Of a DNA stretch of 64,000 nt, positions 1-8,532 are shown in pieces; positions within the stretch are counted from its first letter, which is position 1; every line of letters starts with the position of its first letter. The DNA is from JAGGTJ01 sp964457545 (lineage in GTDB: Bacteria > Desulfobacterota > DSM-4660 > Desulfatiglandales > Desulfatiglandaceae). The notes below the pieces were generated by a model, which ran no database searches, was not told where the DNA came from, and saw only the letters and a list, made by a program, of their open reading frames with translations. The translations under genes and the position numbers were made by a program. The DNA is taken from NCBI GenBank assembly GCA_964457545.1, contig CAYWEN010000020.1, forward strand, positions 115,847 through 179,846. The letters are read 5' to 3'.

Positions 1-720
1 CACCATATCGGAAAGACCTATAGGCCCTTTGATTACAGGTTTAAGTTCATCTCCCTCGTTTACATCTTCCCAGAAACGCGGCGTGTTGCCACGAAGCTCT
101 TCAGCCAGTATTTCTTTCTCGATTTCAGCCAGTTCTTCATCTGTCCATGGATGGGGAAGTTCAAGTTTGGGTGCCTTTTTTTCCTTGGAAACGGTTTTCT
201 TCTCAGTACTTTTTCTCATTGCTGCCCTTTCAACCCTTATATTCATTTGATTGAAAAGACATATGAGGTTTCCGTCCTGATCCTCATAACGCTGTTCAAA
301 ATGTTCAAATACCATTTTGCCGGCTTTGCCTTCCTTGATTTCAAAGTCTTTGAACTGTGAAGTCGGTTCAATGTGCATTCCTGGCCGGATGGGTTTGTAA
401 AAATGCATTTCATTCTGGGCATTAAATCCTCCAAGCCCCCTGAAACCAAATTGAGGAGCAGCCGGAAGTATTGAATACACATAAAGCGGAGGGGCGGTCA
501 GACCTTTATAAACGCTTTCCTTTGCGTATTTCTCATCCCTGTAAAGGGGGTTCCAGTCGCCAACCCCGTTTGCAAAGCTGCGTATGGACATCGGTGTGAC
601 GTCTATGTTGTTCAGATAGTTATCCGTACGGAGCATCAGCCCTTTTTTGCCTTCCATTTCCTTTATGAGTTCCGGGGTCAAGCGACCTTCTGCAAGTTTT
701 CCCTTTTCAATATCCGCCAT
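1..720 (-). CDS. MaoC-like (hotdog) acyl-CoA dehydratase, C-terminus cut by window edge
   Basis: Read on the minus strand from an ATG at 720, this frame stays open for 240 codons to the window edge, so the gene is partial. A good ribosome binding site (caggagg) sits about 8 bases upstream. The product starts MADIEKGKLAEG and carries an N-terminal hotdog-like stretch of the kind found in FAS1-type or MaoC-type dehydratases (FANGVGDWNPLYRDEKYA, then GLTAPPLYVYS, then MHFYKPIRPGMHIE). A charged linker (about residues 170-205) leads into the start of a second domain (RFWEDVNEGDELKPV). Such proteins hydrate or dehydrate acyl-CoA thioesters. It is the last visible gene of a run with two CoA-transferases, so it probably acts on a CoA ester they form. 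The substrate is unknown. Confidence 0.75.
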   Translation of the reverse strand, partial: MADIEKGKLAEGRLTPELIKEMEGKKGLMLRTDNYLNNIDVTPMSIRSFANGVGDWNPLYRDEKYAKESVYKGLTAPPLYVYSILPAAPQFGFRGLGGFNAQNEMHFYKPIRPGMHIEPTSQFKDFEIKEGKAGKMVFEHFEQRYEDQDGNLICLFNQMNIRVERAAMRKSTEKKTVSKEKKAPKLELPHPWTDEELAEIEKEILAEELRGNTPRFWEDVNEGDELKPVIKGPIGLSDMV

Positions 721-885
721 GTTATTATGCCTCCTGATATTTCTGTATTATAGACGAAGTTGTAAAAAGTATAAAATCTCTCTCTTTCTGCATCTTATTG
801 ATAAAAAACTGTTTTCCAGGGCCTGGATATCTGCCCCCAGGGTCTGTGAAAAACTGTGATTTATATATTGAAAACAGATAAATTT

Positions 886-2253
886 TTATTTCTTGCCAAT
901 ATCCTCACCATAAATTTTTCTGAGTTCATCAAGATAGTCAGGGTCAATATATCCAGCGCCCTTGCCTACCTGCTTTTCTATAAGATCAAGACGTGCAGGT
1001 CTTCCCGGAGGGAACCTTGGGATTGTGCCTGCAACTTTCTCTTTTTCAAGTGCATTTAGTTCATCTTTTCTCATACCAAGAAGCTCGCAAAAGACATACT
1101 CGTTGTCTTCTGCAAATCGTGGTGCTCTTTTGGGAACAAAACTGTCAACGTCACTGAATTTGGCAGGCATCTGTTTCACAATAGGTCTTTTGCCGCCCTC
1201 AGGTCCATGATCAATTATATCAAAAAAACCCCTCTCGGCAAGATGAGGGTCAAGATGCAGTTCCTTCATGGACAGCACTGCACCTGCAGGAACTCCTGCC
1301 TTTTGCAGAACTTCCATAACTTCATGGCTGTTTTTCTCCCGAGTCCAGTCCTCTATGATCTGATCAAGTTCGCTTCTGTTTTTTATCCTTGACACCTTGT
1401 CTGCAAATCTTGGGTCATCTTTCAGGTTTTGTTGACCCATAACATCGCACAGGGCAGTGAACTGTTCATTGTTTTCTACAGCCACGGTTACCCAACTGTC
1501 CTCGCCCTTGCACCGGTAACACTGATGAGGTGCCATGTCAGGATCATCATTGCCGCATCTTTCCTTTTCCCTCCCGTTCAGGGTGGAATCCATAATGACA
1601 TCTCCGATATGCGTGGAAATGGCTTCCCTTCCCGAGATATCAATATACTGTCCTTCCCCGGTTTTGTTTCTGTTGTAAAGGGCAGTCATTACGGCCATTG
1701 TCCCTGTTACTCCCAGCATCCAGTCCCCATATGCAAAATTTGAGAGCAGGGGAGGCTGGTCTGCATGGCCACTGATAGCAGTCATCCCTGACATGCCTTC
1801 CATTCCTGTCATGTACATGTAAAAATCTCTTAGTGGACCATAGTGACCAAGTCCGCTCATGGATACCATAATGATCCTGGGATTAAGTTCCTTAAGGACA
1901 TCGTATCCTATTCCCAGATTGTCCATGACTCTTGGAGAAAAATTCTCCATTACAATGTCGCTTATTTTTACAAGGTCTTTGAAAATTTTCTTTCCTTTGT
2001 CTGTTCCAAGATCCAGGCTTATACCACGTTTCCCTGCATTGATGGTATGAAAATAACCCCCGCAATTCCATGCTGTTTCGGCAGGTTGATTATCTGGATA
2101 TACATTGGCTCTTGTAAACATGTCCGGACGTGTTGGGGATTCTATTTTTATAACCTCTGCACCGAGGTCGGCAAACATTCTTGCTCCCATAGGCCCAGCA
2201 TATACCATGGTCAGGTCAAGAACCCTTATTCCTTCCAGTAACTTGTATGCCAT
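886..2253 (-). CDS. CaiB/BaiF (class III) CoA-transferase, subunit with catalytic Asp
   Basis: A 455-residue protein of the class III CoA-transferase family, which moves CoA between carboxylic acids through an enzyme-bound aspartyl-CoA thioester. The N-terminal VLDLTMVYAGPMGARMFADLGAEVIKIE segment and the VMENFSPRVMDNLGIGYDVLKELNPRII segment are family hallmarks. Asp177 in NFAYGDWMLG lies where formyl-CoA transferase has its catalytic Asp169. The start ATG follows caggag after an A-rich spacer. It is about 140 bases downstream of a paralogous CoA-transferase gene and about 165 bases upstream of a MaoC-like dehydratase gene, all on one strand, so the three are probably co-transcribed. The two paralogues may form a heteromer, as in the benzylsuccinate CoA-transferase BbsEF, but the true acid substrate cannot be read from sequence. 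Confidence 0.88.
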   Translation of the reverse strand: MAYKLLEGIRVLDLTMVYAGPMGARMFADLGAEVIKIESPTRPDMFTRANVYPDNQPAETAWNCGGYFHTINAGKRGISLDLGTDKGKKIFKDLVKISDIVMENFSPRVMDNLGIGYDVLKELNPRIIMVSMSGLGHYGPLRDFYMYMTGMEGMSGMTAISGHADQPPLLSNFAYGDWMLGVTGTMAVMTALYNRNKTGEGQYIDISGREAISTHIGDVIMDSTLNGREKERCGNDDPDMAPHQCYRCKGEDSWVTVAVENNEQFTALCDVMGQQNLKDDPRFADKVSRIKNRSELDQIIEDWTREKNSHEVMEVLQKAGVPAGAVLSMKELHLDPHLAERGFFDIIDHGPEGGKRPIVKQMPAKFSDVDSFVPKRAPRFAEDNEYVFCELLGMRKDELNALEKEKVAGTIPRFPPGRPARLDLIEKQVGKGAGYIDPDYLDELRKIYGEDIGKK

Positions 2254-2392
2254 TTTTTTTCTCCTGTTGCTTTTTCTGTATGTTGGATATCTTTTCTGTT
2301 TGTTTTGTATTACAGAACCCTGTTGTCAGGTCAAGCTCAATCAGGCATGCACACCTGCAATCAAGCTGTTTGAAATCCTGACTGCATCCGGT

Positions 2393-3589
2393 TTATATGA
2401 TGCCTTCATTGGAAAGGGCCGTTAAATCGCTTTTTGTGTATCCAATACCTGTAAGTATTTCTTCTGTATGTTCACCGAGAAGAGGCGCCCTCCCGGCTTT
2501 CCACGGTGTTTTGCTCAATTTTGCCGGTGCTCCCGGATAAGTAACTTCTCCCATTTCAGGATGCTCTGTTTTGACAAAAAACTCTCTTGCCTTTAATTGA
2601 GGATCATCAAGGAGTTCTTTTGGGCTTAGTATTGGTGCAAACGCAAGTTTCAGTTTCTGGGCCTTTTCAGTGATTTCCCATTTCTTGTGTTCTTTTAGCC
2701 ATGGCAATACCAGTTCTTCAAATTTTTCAGGTTCCTTGACCCTTGCCCCTGCCTTTACAAGCAGTGGATTTTCCCTTTCTTCCGGTTTTTCAATCAGATC
2801 TGCTATGACCTTTGTTCCTCCCAGGCCAGGTGTAAGGTTCACAAAACCGTCCTTGCACGGGTAATTTTCCTGTGTAGGAAATCCGTGAATTGCCCATGGC
2901 AGTGTCCTTCTGCTGAGACCTATGTAGGAATAGTCTGCGCTTACTCCTGTAAGAGTACTTGCAAGGGCCTCCATTACAGAAAGATCTATCCATGTGCCCT
3001 TTACAGGGCTTATAACAGCGGCCATTGTTACGACATAGCCGATCAGACCTGCCGTATATTCTGCCTGTTTCCCTCCAAGAATGGTGGGACGGGTGTCAGG
3101 CCATCGTGTCTGACGCATCATGTACATTGCTCCTGCCAGGCCAAATGCCGTAAAATTTGTTGCCTTGAAATCCCTGTAACGCCCGTTTTGACCGAACCAT
3201 GTTATTGATGTCATAACAAGGTTGGGATTTATTTCCTTTAATGTGTTATAGGACAGCCCCATATCTGCCATTTTTCCGGGTCTGAAACTTTCGATGACAA
3301 CATCTGTATCTTTAACAAGTCTTTTGAATATTTCCTGCCCCCTGCTTGATTCAAGATCAATGGTGACACTCTTCTTGTTGGTATTTAAATAAAAAAATGT
3401 GCCACTCTTTTCAGGAGATGGGTCATCATCTTTAAAAGGACCGATCTTTCTCAGGCCATCATTGTTTTTCGGAGCTTCAACCTTGATTACATCAGCACCA
3501 AAATCAGCCATAAGTTTTGCGCAGTAAGAGCCTGATATGCCTTCGGCAAGGTCAATGACTTTTATACCTGATAATGCTTGTTCAGACAT
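2393..3589 (-). CDS. CaiB/BaiF (class III) CoA-transferase paralogue with Glu at the catalytic Asp position
   Basis: A 398-residue CoA-transferase family protein, the first gene of the three-gene minus-strand run. The family N-terminus (KVIDLAEGISGSYCAKLMADFGADVIKVE) and the VIESFRPGKMADMGLSYNTLKEINP segment are intact. At the place of the catalytic aspartate of formyl-CoA transferase it reads GGKQAEYTAG, giving Glu178 instead of Asp. That suggests a structural or altered-activity subunit working with the neighbouring Asp-containing paralogue. An alternative is an independent enzyme that uses Glu. An SD-like run (aggggg) precedes the ATG. The family call is firm and the partner relation is inference. 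Confidence 0.87.
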   Translation of the reverse strand: MSEQALSGIKVIDLAEGISGSYCAKLMADFGADVIKVEAPKNNDGLRKIGPFKDDDPSPEKSGTFFYLNTNKKSVTIDLESSRGQEIFKRLVKDTDVVIESFRPGKMADMGLSYNTLKEINPNLVMTSITWFGQNGRYRDFKATNFTAFGLAGAMYMMRQTRWPDTRPTILGGKQAEYTAGLIGYVVTMAAVISPVKGTWIDLSVMEALASTLTGVSADYSYIGLSRRTLPWAIHGFPTQENYPCKDGFVNLTPGLGGTKVIADLIEKPEERENPLLVKAGARVKEPEKFEELVLPWLKEHKKWEITEKAQKLKLAFAPILSPKELLDDPQLKAREFFVKTEHPEMGEVTYPGAPAKLSKTPWKAGRAPLLGEHTEEILTGIGYTKSDLTALSNEGII

Positions 3590-4639
3590 TTAATCCCCCT
3601 AATTTTATTGGTTTTCAGAAAAAAACATCAAGATTTGTGCTTGCAGTGAACCGCGGGGTTCTTTTGATCTTTATTGTTTTGGTTTCCATTCATAAATGAC
3701 CTTTTGCACAATCTCTGCATCAATATGCGGGATTTCTTGTGCAACGTACTAAGGTGCGTCTCCATCCCCCTGTTTTTTTTGATCTTGTGCGGAAACTCCA
3801 ATTCCCGGGCTGTAAACTTCCTCGGTGCCAAAACTGAGTTGCAGATGGGCACTGTCTGCAGTTTCTGTTTTATTTTTATGGTGAATATTTATGTTGCTGT
3901 TCTGAAAAATTGTTATATGCAGTTTCCTGTTGTCTGCAGCCCTTAACGGCTGTTTTTCACAATTCCGGTGCATGTGTCATAGAGGGGGTATGGCAGACTG
4001 AAACGGTTTTTTATGTCTCCTTGCAGTAAGGGTTTTCAAGTCAAATTTGACACATGTCCAAAGGTGAGTTAAAATATACCTGTTGCAGATTTCCTTACTA
4101 TAAAAAGCAAGTTTTTACAATCCCGGGAGCTGTTTTGCCAAGGACACAGAATTCTTTATCTGCCTGTATGCTTCTGGATAATCTTTTGATTTTCTTGATC
4201 CCGTGAAAGATATCTCATTTATAAAAGCAGGTACTTCTGTGCACCGGGACTAAGCATCACACAGGTGTAAGGAATTGGAAACTTGCAGTGTCCCGAAATA
4301 TGTTTGCGGGTGTGCAAAAAAAATTAAAAAAAGCTGTTTGTTAGAGGCAAAATATAACTGTTTTTTTATAGAAAAAAATAAAGGGGTTGTCAACCCATCA
4401 AACTCCATGTAATGTTTGTTGCAGAGATACCCTGTTTTCAGTTTTTGTGTTTAACATGCAGATATGCAAGAACAATCCTTGTAAACCAGACTGCATTTTA
4501 TACCTGTGCTCGCCAGGGTATCCTTGATCCGGCTGTACCTGTCTGACCATAAAAAACAGACATGGAGACATGACCGTGCTGTTTTAATGTTAAATGTTAA
4601 TGGATTGAAAACTAAACTATATTCCAGGAAATAAACAGA
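3590..4639. other. Intergenic region of about 1 kb, repeats but no supported gene
   Basis: No open frame here has a credible start, RBS or recognisable product. The stretch holds a family A inverted-repeat element (about 3681-3856), a shorter fragment with the family's internal CACAATTCCGGTG motif (about 3958-3980), and one copy of a second repeat (about 4256-4305) resembling a copy near 34050. A 6+6 palindrome GGGTTG-T-CAACCC at about 4385-4397 could be an operator, but nothing further supports that. Promoters for the flanking divergent genes must lie here; I could not assign them confidently. Confidence 0.6.
3681..3856 (+). repeat. Family A intergenic inverted-repeat element (MITE-like), copy A1
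   Basis: Starts with a version of CCATTCATAAATGACC followed by TTTTGCACAATCTCTGCATC and AATATGCGGGATTTCTTG, and ends in GCAGATGGGCACTGTCTG. The same blocks recur in the same order near 22145, 24716 and 44566, always between genes. The ends are related as inverted repeats, most clearly in the copy at 11678. It carries no coding sequence, consistent with a non-autonomous mobile element or a structured intergenic repeat. Confidence 0.65.
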
Positions 4640-4888
4640 ATGCCTATATATGAATTCAGATGTGCCGCATGTGGAGAAGTTTTTGAAAAGCTGTTTATCA
4701 GTTCAACAGACGAGATAGAGATGATTTGTCCTAAGTGCAATTCAGAAAACATTGAACGAGTTGTAAGTTCAACCAATTATGTGATGGGTGTGGGCAAGGA
4801 AGGAAAGCAGGCCAAGCTTACAACAAAAACATGTGGAGGTTCAAATCAATGTATGACCCTGGACCTGCCAGGGCCGGCAGAACGCTGA
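4640..4888 (+). CDS. FmdB-family zinc ribbon protein
   Basis: An 82-residue protein with two CxxC knuckles (CAAC near residue 8 and CPKC near residue 35), in the MPIYEFRCAACGEVFEK pattern of the FmdB/CxxC-CxxC-SSSS regulatory-protein family. The family is a small zinc ribbon whose role is mostly unproven; one member was linked to amidase gene regulation. The C-terminal half is a short basic tail and ends in a proline-rich stretch. An SD-like aggaaa lies about 9 bases before the ATG. It is followed after about 130 bases by a small conserved gene, so it may be monocistronic or the start of a short operon. Confidence 0.85.
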   Translation: MPIYEFRCAACGEVFEKLFISSTDEIEMICPKCNSENIERVVSSTNYVMGVGKEGKQAKLTTKTCGGSNQCMTLDLPGPAER

Positions 4889-5017
4889 TAAGGACAAAAT
4901 TCGGGCAGGTTTTATCCGCAACTGTTTTTCCTGATGTAATGTCTGTTGTGCATGGGGAAAGACGGTTAAAGAATCTATCTGTTCTGTTCAGATCCGGAAG
5001 ATCGGAATCTTAGGCAA

Positions 5018-5299
5018 ATGCAATCCATAAACAGACACATTAAACGGTCTCTATGCAAAAACAGGCCTTCTTCACTTCCGGAACTTAGCTGTGAACAAAA
5101 GGCCCATATTACAGAGGTTTTTTACGAGACAGTTGAAGAGAAACTGAAAAGGATGCAGGCTCGCACAGGAACACTGAACTGTGATTTTGCAGGTCCTGAG
5201 TACAGGGATTGGATTGTTTATTTCAGGTCTAACCGGTTCGGTTTTGAAATAGTGGAATTTGAGTATGATGTTAATACAAGGAGCTTTGGAGACTGGTAG
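5018..5299 (+). CDS. Conserved hypothetical protein, 93 aa
   Basis: A small acidic and aromatic protein with a helical N-terminal half (SCEQKAHITEVFYETVEEKLKRMQARTGTLNCDF) and a beta-like C-terminal half rich in F, Y and W (DWIVYFRSNRFGFEIVEFEYD). I do not recognise a named domain. It has the look of a real gene: even composition, an ATG start, and a position directly upstream of a larger conserved protein in the same direction. No catalytic motif is visible and no function is proposed. Confidence 0.65.
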   Translation: MQSINRHIKRSLCKNRPSSLPELSCEQKAHITEVFYETVEEKLKRMQARTGTLNCDFAGPEYRDWIVYFRSNRFGFEIVEFEYDVNTRSFGDW

Positions 5300-5382
5300 C
5301 AGGTATCCTGTTCCTTTTTTGTGCAGGTCTGTCTGTTTTCGCAATTCTGGTGCACCTGTGTTATGTTGCAGGGTAAAAACTG

Positions 5383-6543
5383 TTGAGTGTGCAAAAATTG
5401 ATTTGCAGACAGGCACTATCTGATCCGGAGATATTACAATTGACAATACCTGAAAACAAGCTTTTAAATCCTGAGCGGACAGAAATTCCAACCTGTCCCT
5501 TTTGTAATATGCCTATAGACAGGCCTACAGATCTTATTACCAGGATGTCCGGTGAAATGCCGGTTGGTTTATGTTCATGCGGGGCCGTGTATGCCTTTGA
5601 TGAAACCGGTCATAATCTTGGCTCAGCCATGTCAGAGGCATTGGTTTTAAGTTGCAATATGGATTGGGATCTGGCATGGGATCTGGTGCCCGAAGAAGAC
5701 TATGAGGAGGCTATAGTTGAACATTATGACGGTGTCAAACATTGTGTTTGTCCCACTGGTTCACTTGATGACAGGCAGATACGGGGGGCCCTGTATTTCA
5801 TAAAAGTGCATGAGGATATTGGAGAGGCTACTCTTTTTGATGTCAAAAAACGCCTGGAAAAGGCAAGGAAATCTGTGTCAGCAAAAAGACAGCATATTAC
5901 CAGAAAAAGGATCCTTTCCAAAAAACAGGTTGAAACCCTTGTAATTGAGTATAATCCAGAGCCTATCCTCGATGCAGCCGGTAAGGACAGGTCCCTGATA
6001 AGAAATATTCAGAGGCTGCTCTATTCCGGTGATGAACTTGTGCGTAAACGGGCTGCTGACATACTGGGACAGGTGTGTGCTGTTGTAGCTGAAGATGATC
6101 CATCAATGATATCAAGATTGCTTCAGGTATTGCTTTATTCTATAACAGATACGGCCGCCTTTCCCTGGGGGGCCTTTGATGCAATCAGTGAAATTATTGC
6201 CAACAAACCGGATGTATTTGGCGCTTATCTCCCCAAACTTTACCCGTTTTTGTCTGATGAAACCAGACGTGTTCAGGCAATGGAGGCTATTGCAAGAGTG
6301 GCCATGTCCAAACCTGAGCTGGTTCGTAGGCATACCTTTTATTTTGTGCCGCTGTTTGATGATCCTGATCCTGGGATGCGTGCCTACACAGCCTGGCTTA
6401 TGGGCAGTTTGCATGCAACAGAGATGAAGGAGGATTTGAAAAAACTTTTAGGTGATGACCATGAGATAAGGATATACAGGAATGGCAAAATAGAACTGAA
6501 AACAGTTGGAACCATAGCCTTGGAGGCAATGAGGGCATTATGA
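5383..6543 (+). CDS. HEAT-repeat protein with N-terminal zinc-finger-like Cys motif (possibly DVU0298 family)
   Basis: A 386-residue protein. The N-terminus carries CPFCNMPIDRPTDL and then GLCSCGAVYAFD, which looks like a four-Cys metal site (about residues 38-70). From about residue 190 onward it is built of alpha-helical pairs such as DELVRKRAADILGQVCAVV and ETRRVQAMEAIARVAMSKPELV, typical of HEAT-like repeats. It resembles a family I recall from sulfate reducers under the name DVU0298, but that is memory, not a search. The start is uncertain: TTG at 5383 has no strong SD, and GTG at 5389 is an alternative. A fragment with the internal motif of repeat family A (CGCAATTCTGGTGCACC) lies just upstream. 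HEAT proteins usually act as scaffolds; no activity is claimed. Confidence 0.72.
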   Translation: MSVQKLICRQALSDPEILQLTIPENKLLNPERTEIPTCPFCNMPIDRPTDLITRMSGEMPVGLCSCGAVYAFDETGHNLGSAMSEALVLSCNMDWDLAWDLVPEEDYEEAIVEHYDGVKHCVCPTGSLDDRQIRGALYFIKVHEDIGEATLFDVKKRLEKARKSVSAKRQHITRKRILSKKQVETLVIEYNPEPILDAAGKDRSLIRNIQRLLYSGDELVRKRAADILGQVCAVVAEDDPSMISRLLQVLLYSITDTAAFPWGAFDAISEIIANKPDVFGAYLPKLYPFLSDETRRVQAMEAIARVAMSKPELVRRHTFYFVPLFDDPDPGMRAYTAWLMGSLHATEMKEDLKKLLGDDHEIRIYRNGKIELKTVGTIALEAMRAL

Positions 6544-6654
6544 GATTTCAGTGTCTTTTTCCTTGTGGCTGGTATTTCTGTAATGCCGGATAACCTTGTA
6601 TGGCCATTCAGGAAACTGTTGCGGTTATGATATCAAATATTTGAAATCAGGAAT

Positions 6655-6685
6655 ATCCCCGGTCCATGTGTCCGGGGATTTTGTT
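6655..6685 (+). terminator. Hairpin terminator after the HEAT-repeat gene
   Basis: ATCCCCGG at 6655-6662 pairs perfectly with CCGGGGAT at 6672-6679, with a 9-base loop, followed by TTTTGTT. It lies about 110 bases after the HEAT-repeat gene stop and before the cyclophilin gene. This fits an intrinsic terminator, although the T-run is short. Confidence 0.6.
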
Positions 6686-6808
6686 ATGGATATTGTGTCC
6701 ATCATATAAATGGGTTTCCTTCTTGATTTCTGTACCTGTCTGTGATTGTTGCAGACAACGGAAAACAGTCTTGAAGATAGGACATGCCTTTTTTACGGAG
6801 GAATTATT

Positions 6809-7315
6809 ATGAAACAGAGGGTAAAACTGGAAACTACTATGGGTGATATAATACTGGAACTTGATTCTGACTTGGCCCCCAGGACTGTGGAAAACTTTAT
6901 TCAGTATGTTAAGGACGGATTTTATGACGGTACTATATTTCATAGGGTAATTAAAGGTTTTATGATTCAGGGAGGGGGACTGTCTGCATCCATGTCCCAA
7001 AAACCTACCCGTCCGCCGATATCCAATGAGGCAGATAATGGTGTCAAAAATGAGCGTGGTACAATTGCCATGGCGCGCACTCCTGATCCTGATTCTGCCA
7101 CTGCGCAGTTTTTTATTAATACGGTTGACAACTCGTTTCTTGATTTTTCGGCTAAAACACCTGAGGGATGGGGTTATTGTGTCTTTGGCAAGGTGACAGA
7201 TGGCATGGATACGGTGGATGCTATTGAAGGTGTCAGGACAACAATGAAGAAAGGCATGCAGGATGTCCCTGAAACCCAGGTGGTTATAACAAGGGCTTTT
7301 GTATTGGAAGATTGA
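6809..7315 (+). CDS. Peptidylprolyl isomerase, cyclophilin type
   Basis: A 168-residue single-domain cyclophilin that would catalyse cis-trans isomerisation of proline peptide bonds. The family core is plain: GDIILELDSDLAPRTVENFIQYV, then FYDGTIFHRVIKGFMIQGGG (Arg and Phe of the active site in FHRVI and GFMIQGG), then GTIAMARTPDPDSATAQFFIN. The ATG at 6809 is chosen because GGAGG lies 8 bases upstream; the open frame runs further back without an RBS. No signal peptide is seen, so it is likely cytoplasmic (PpiB type). It lies 51 bases before tolQ and may share its transcript. Confidence 0.93.
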   Translation: MKQRVKLETTMGDIILELDSDLAPRTVENFIQYVKDGFYDGTIFHRVIKGFMIQGGGLSASMSQKPTRPPISNEADNGVKNERGTIAMARTPDPDSATAQFFINTVDNSFLDFSAKTPEGWGYCVFGKVTDGMDTVDAIEGVRTTMKKGMQDVPETQVVITRAFVLED

Positions 7316-7366
7316 GCGTTGCAATCCTGAGACCTTTTAAAAATGCTGAATCATGGAGGTATGCTT

Positions 7367-8092
7367 GTGGAAAGTGCTGTCAGTAGTGATATAATCCAGA
7401 TGATAATGCATGCCGGTCTTGTGGTGAAGTTCGTTCTTTTGGCACTTGTTTTGTTCTCTGTTGTTTCATGGGCAATCATCTTTTTGAAATTCAGGCAGTT
7501 CAGGAAAGCCAAAAAAGAGACCGGTGAATTTATGGATCTGTTTTGGGAGCATAAAAGTATGCCGGATATTTATAAGGCGGCAGAGGATTTTGAGTACAGC
7601 CCTGTAGCCTGTGTTTTTAAATCGGGCTATGCAGAGTTCGGAAAAATCCGGAAACTGACAGGCCTGGCTGATATGAAAGGTTCGTCTGAAAGGCAGAATC
7701 TTGTTCTGTCCAAGCAGCCTGTTATGGCAAACCTTGAAAGATCGTTGAAAAAGGCCATTATTGACCAGACAGACAGACTTGAAAGGGCAACAGGATTTTT
7801 GGCCACAACTGGCAATACTGCGCCTTTTATAGGTTTGTTCGGGACAGTATGGGGTATTATGGAATCATTCAGGAATATAGGACTCAGAGGTTCTGCCAGC
7901 CTTGCAGTTGTTGCTCCCGGCATATCCGAGGCCCTTATAGCCACTGCGGCCGGACTTGCAACAGCCATACCTGCGGTTATAGCCTATAACTATTTTACAA
8001 ATGGAATTGTCGGGCTCAGGACAGAAATGGATATCTTTGCATCGGATATGCTGAGTGCGGTGGAAAGGGAGCTGTTCAATCCTTCCAGATAG
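7367..8092 (+). CDS. tolQ: TolQ/ExbB-type proton channel subunit of Tol-Pal
   Basis: An inner-membrane protein of about 241 residues in the MotA/TolQ/ExbB family, which with TolR uses the proton gradient to energise TolA. A transmembrane helix near the start (FVLLALVLFSVVSWAIIFLKF) is followed by a cytoplasmic loop and two further helices (FLATTGNTAPFIGLFGTVWGIMESF and ISEALIATAAGLATAIPAVIAYNYF), the conserved family signature. Two starts are possible. ATG at 7343 has no RBS, while GTG at 7367 has GGAGG about 7 bases upstream and is preferred. It heads tolQ-tolR-tolA-like-tolB-pal-cpoB and its stop abuts the tolR start. Confidence 0.92.
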   Translation: MESAVSSDIIQMIMHAGLVVKFVLLALVLFSVVSWAIIFLKFRQFRKAKKETGEFMDLFWEHKSMPDIYKAAEDFEYSPVACVFKSGYAEFGKIRKLTGLADMKGSSERQNLVLSKQPVMANLERSLKKAIIDQTDRLERATGFLATTGNTAPFIGLFGTVWGIMESFRNIGLRGSASLAVVAPGISEALIATAAGLATAIPAVIAYNYFTNGIVGLRTEMDIFASDMLSAVERELFNPSR

Positions 8093-8527
8093 ATGCTGCC
8101 AAGGCAGCTTTGTGATGGTTTTGACATGTATGGGCAGAATAACAAAAAACTGATGTCAGACATAAATGTTACACCTCTTGTTGATGTAATGCTGGTTTTG
8201 CTTGTTATCTTTATGGTTACATCTCCAATGATGACTGAAGGTGTCAAGGTCAATCTTCCCAAAGCAACTACAAGATATATGAAAACAAGGGAAGATCCCC
8301 TTGTTCTGACTGTCAACAGAAAAAAAGAGATATTTATAGAAAAACACCGTATAGGCATTAACGGCTTAGAGACAAAGATAAAAAAGATATTTGAAAATCG
8401 CAGGGAAAAGGAACTTCTGCTGCGGGCGGATAAAGATGTGCCATATGGTTTTGTTATCAAGGTTATTGCCCGGGTAAAAAGGGCAGGTATTGACAAATTG
8501 GGCATGATCACAGAACCGACGGATTGA
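8093..8527 (+). CDS. tolR: TolR/ExbD-type subunit of Tol-Pal
   Basis: A protein of up to 144 residues with a single N-terminal transmembrane helix (DINVTPLVDVMLVLLVIFMV) that includes the conserved Asp of ExbD/TolR proteins, and a periplasmic domain ending ADKDVPYGFVIKVIARVKRAGIDKLGMIT, the usual family end. Together with TolQ it forms the ion-driven motor. The ATG at 8093 directly follows the tolQ stop and has little SD. An internal ATG at 8126 (MYGQNNKKL) is an alternative closer to usual TolR starts. The gene overlaps the first bases of the tolA-like frame. Confidence 0.92.
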   Translation: MLPRQLCDGFDMYGQNNKKLMSDINVTPLVDVMLVLLVIFMVTSPMMTEGVKVNLPKATTRYMKTREDPLVLTVNRKKEIFIEKHRIGINGLETKIKKIFENRREKELLLRADKDVPYGFVIKVIARVKRAGIDKLGMITEPTD

Positions 8528-8532
8528 TTTTC

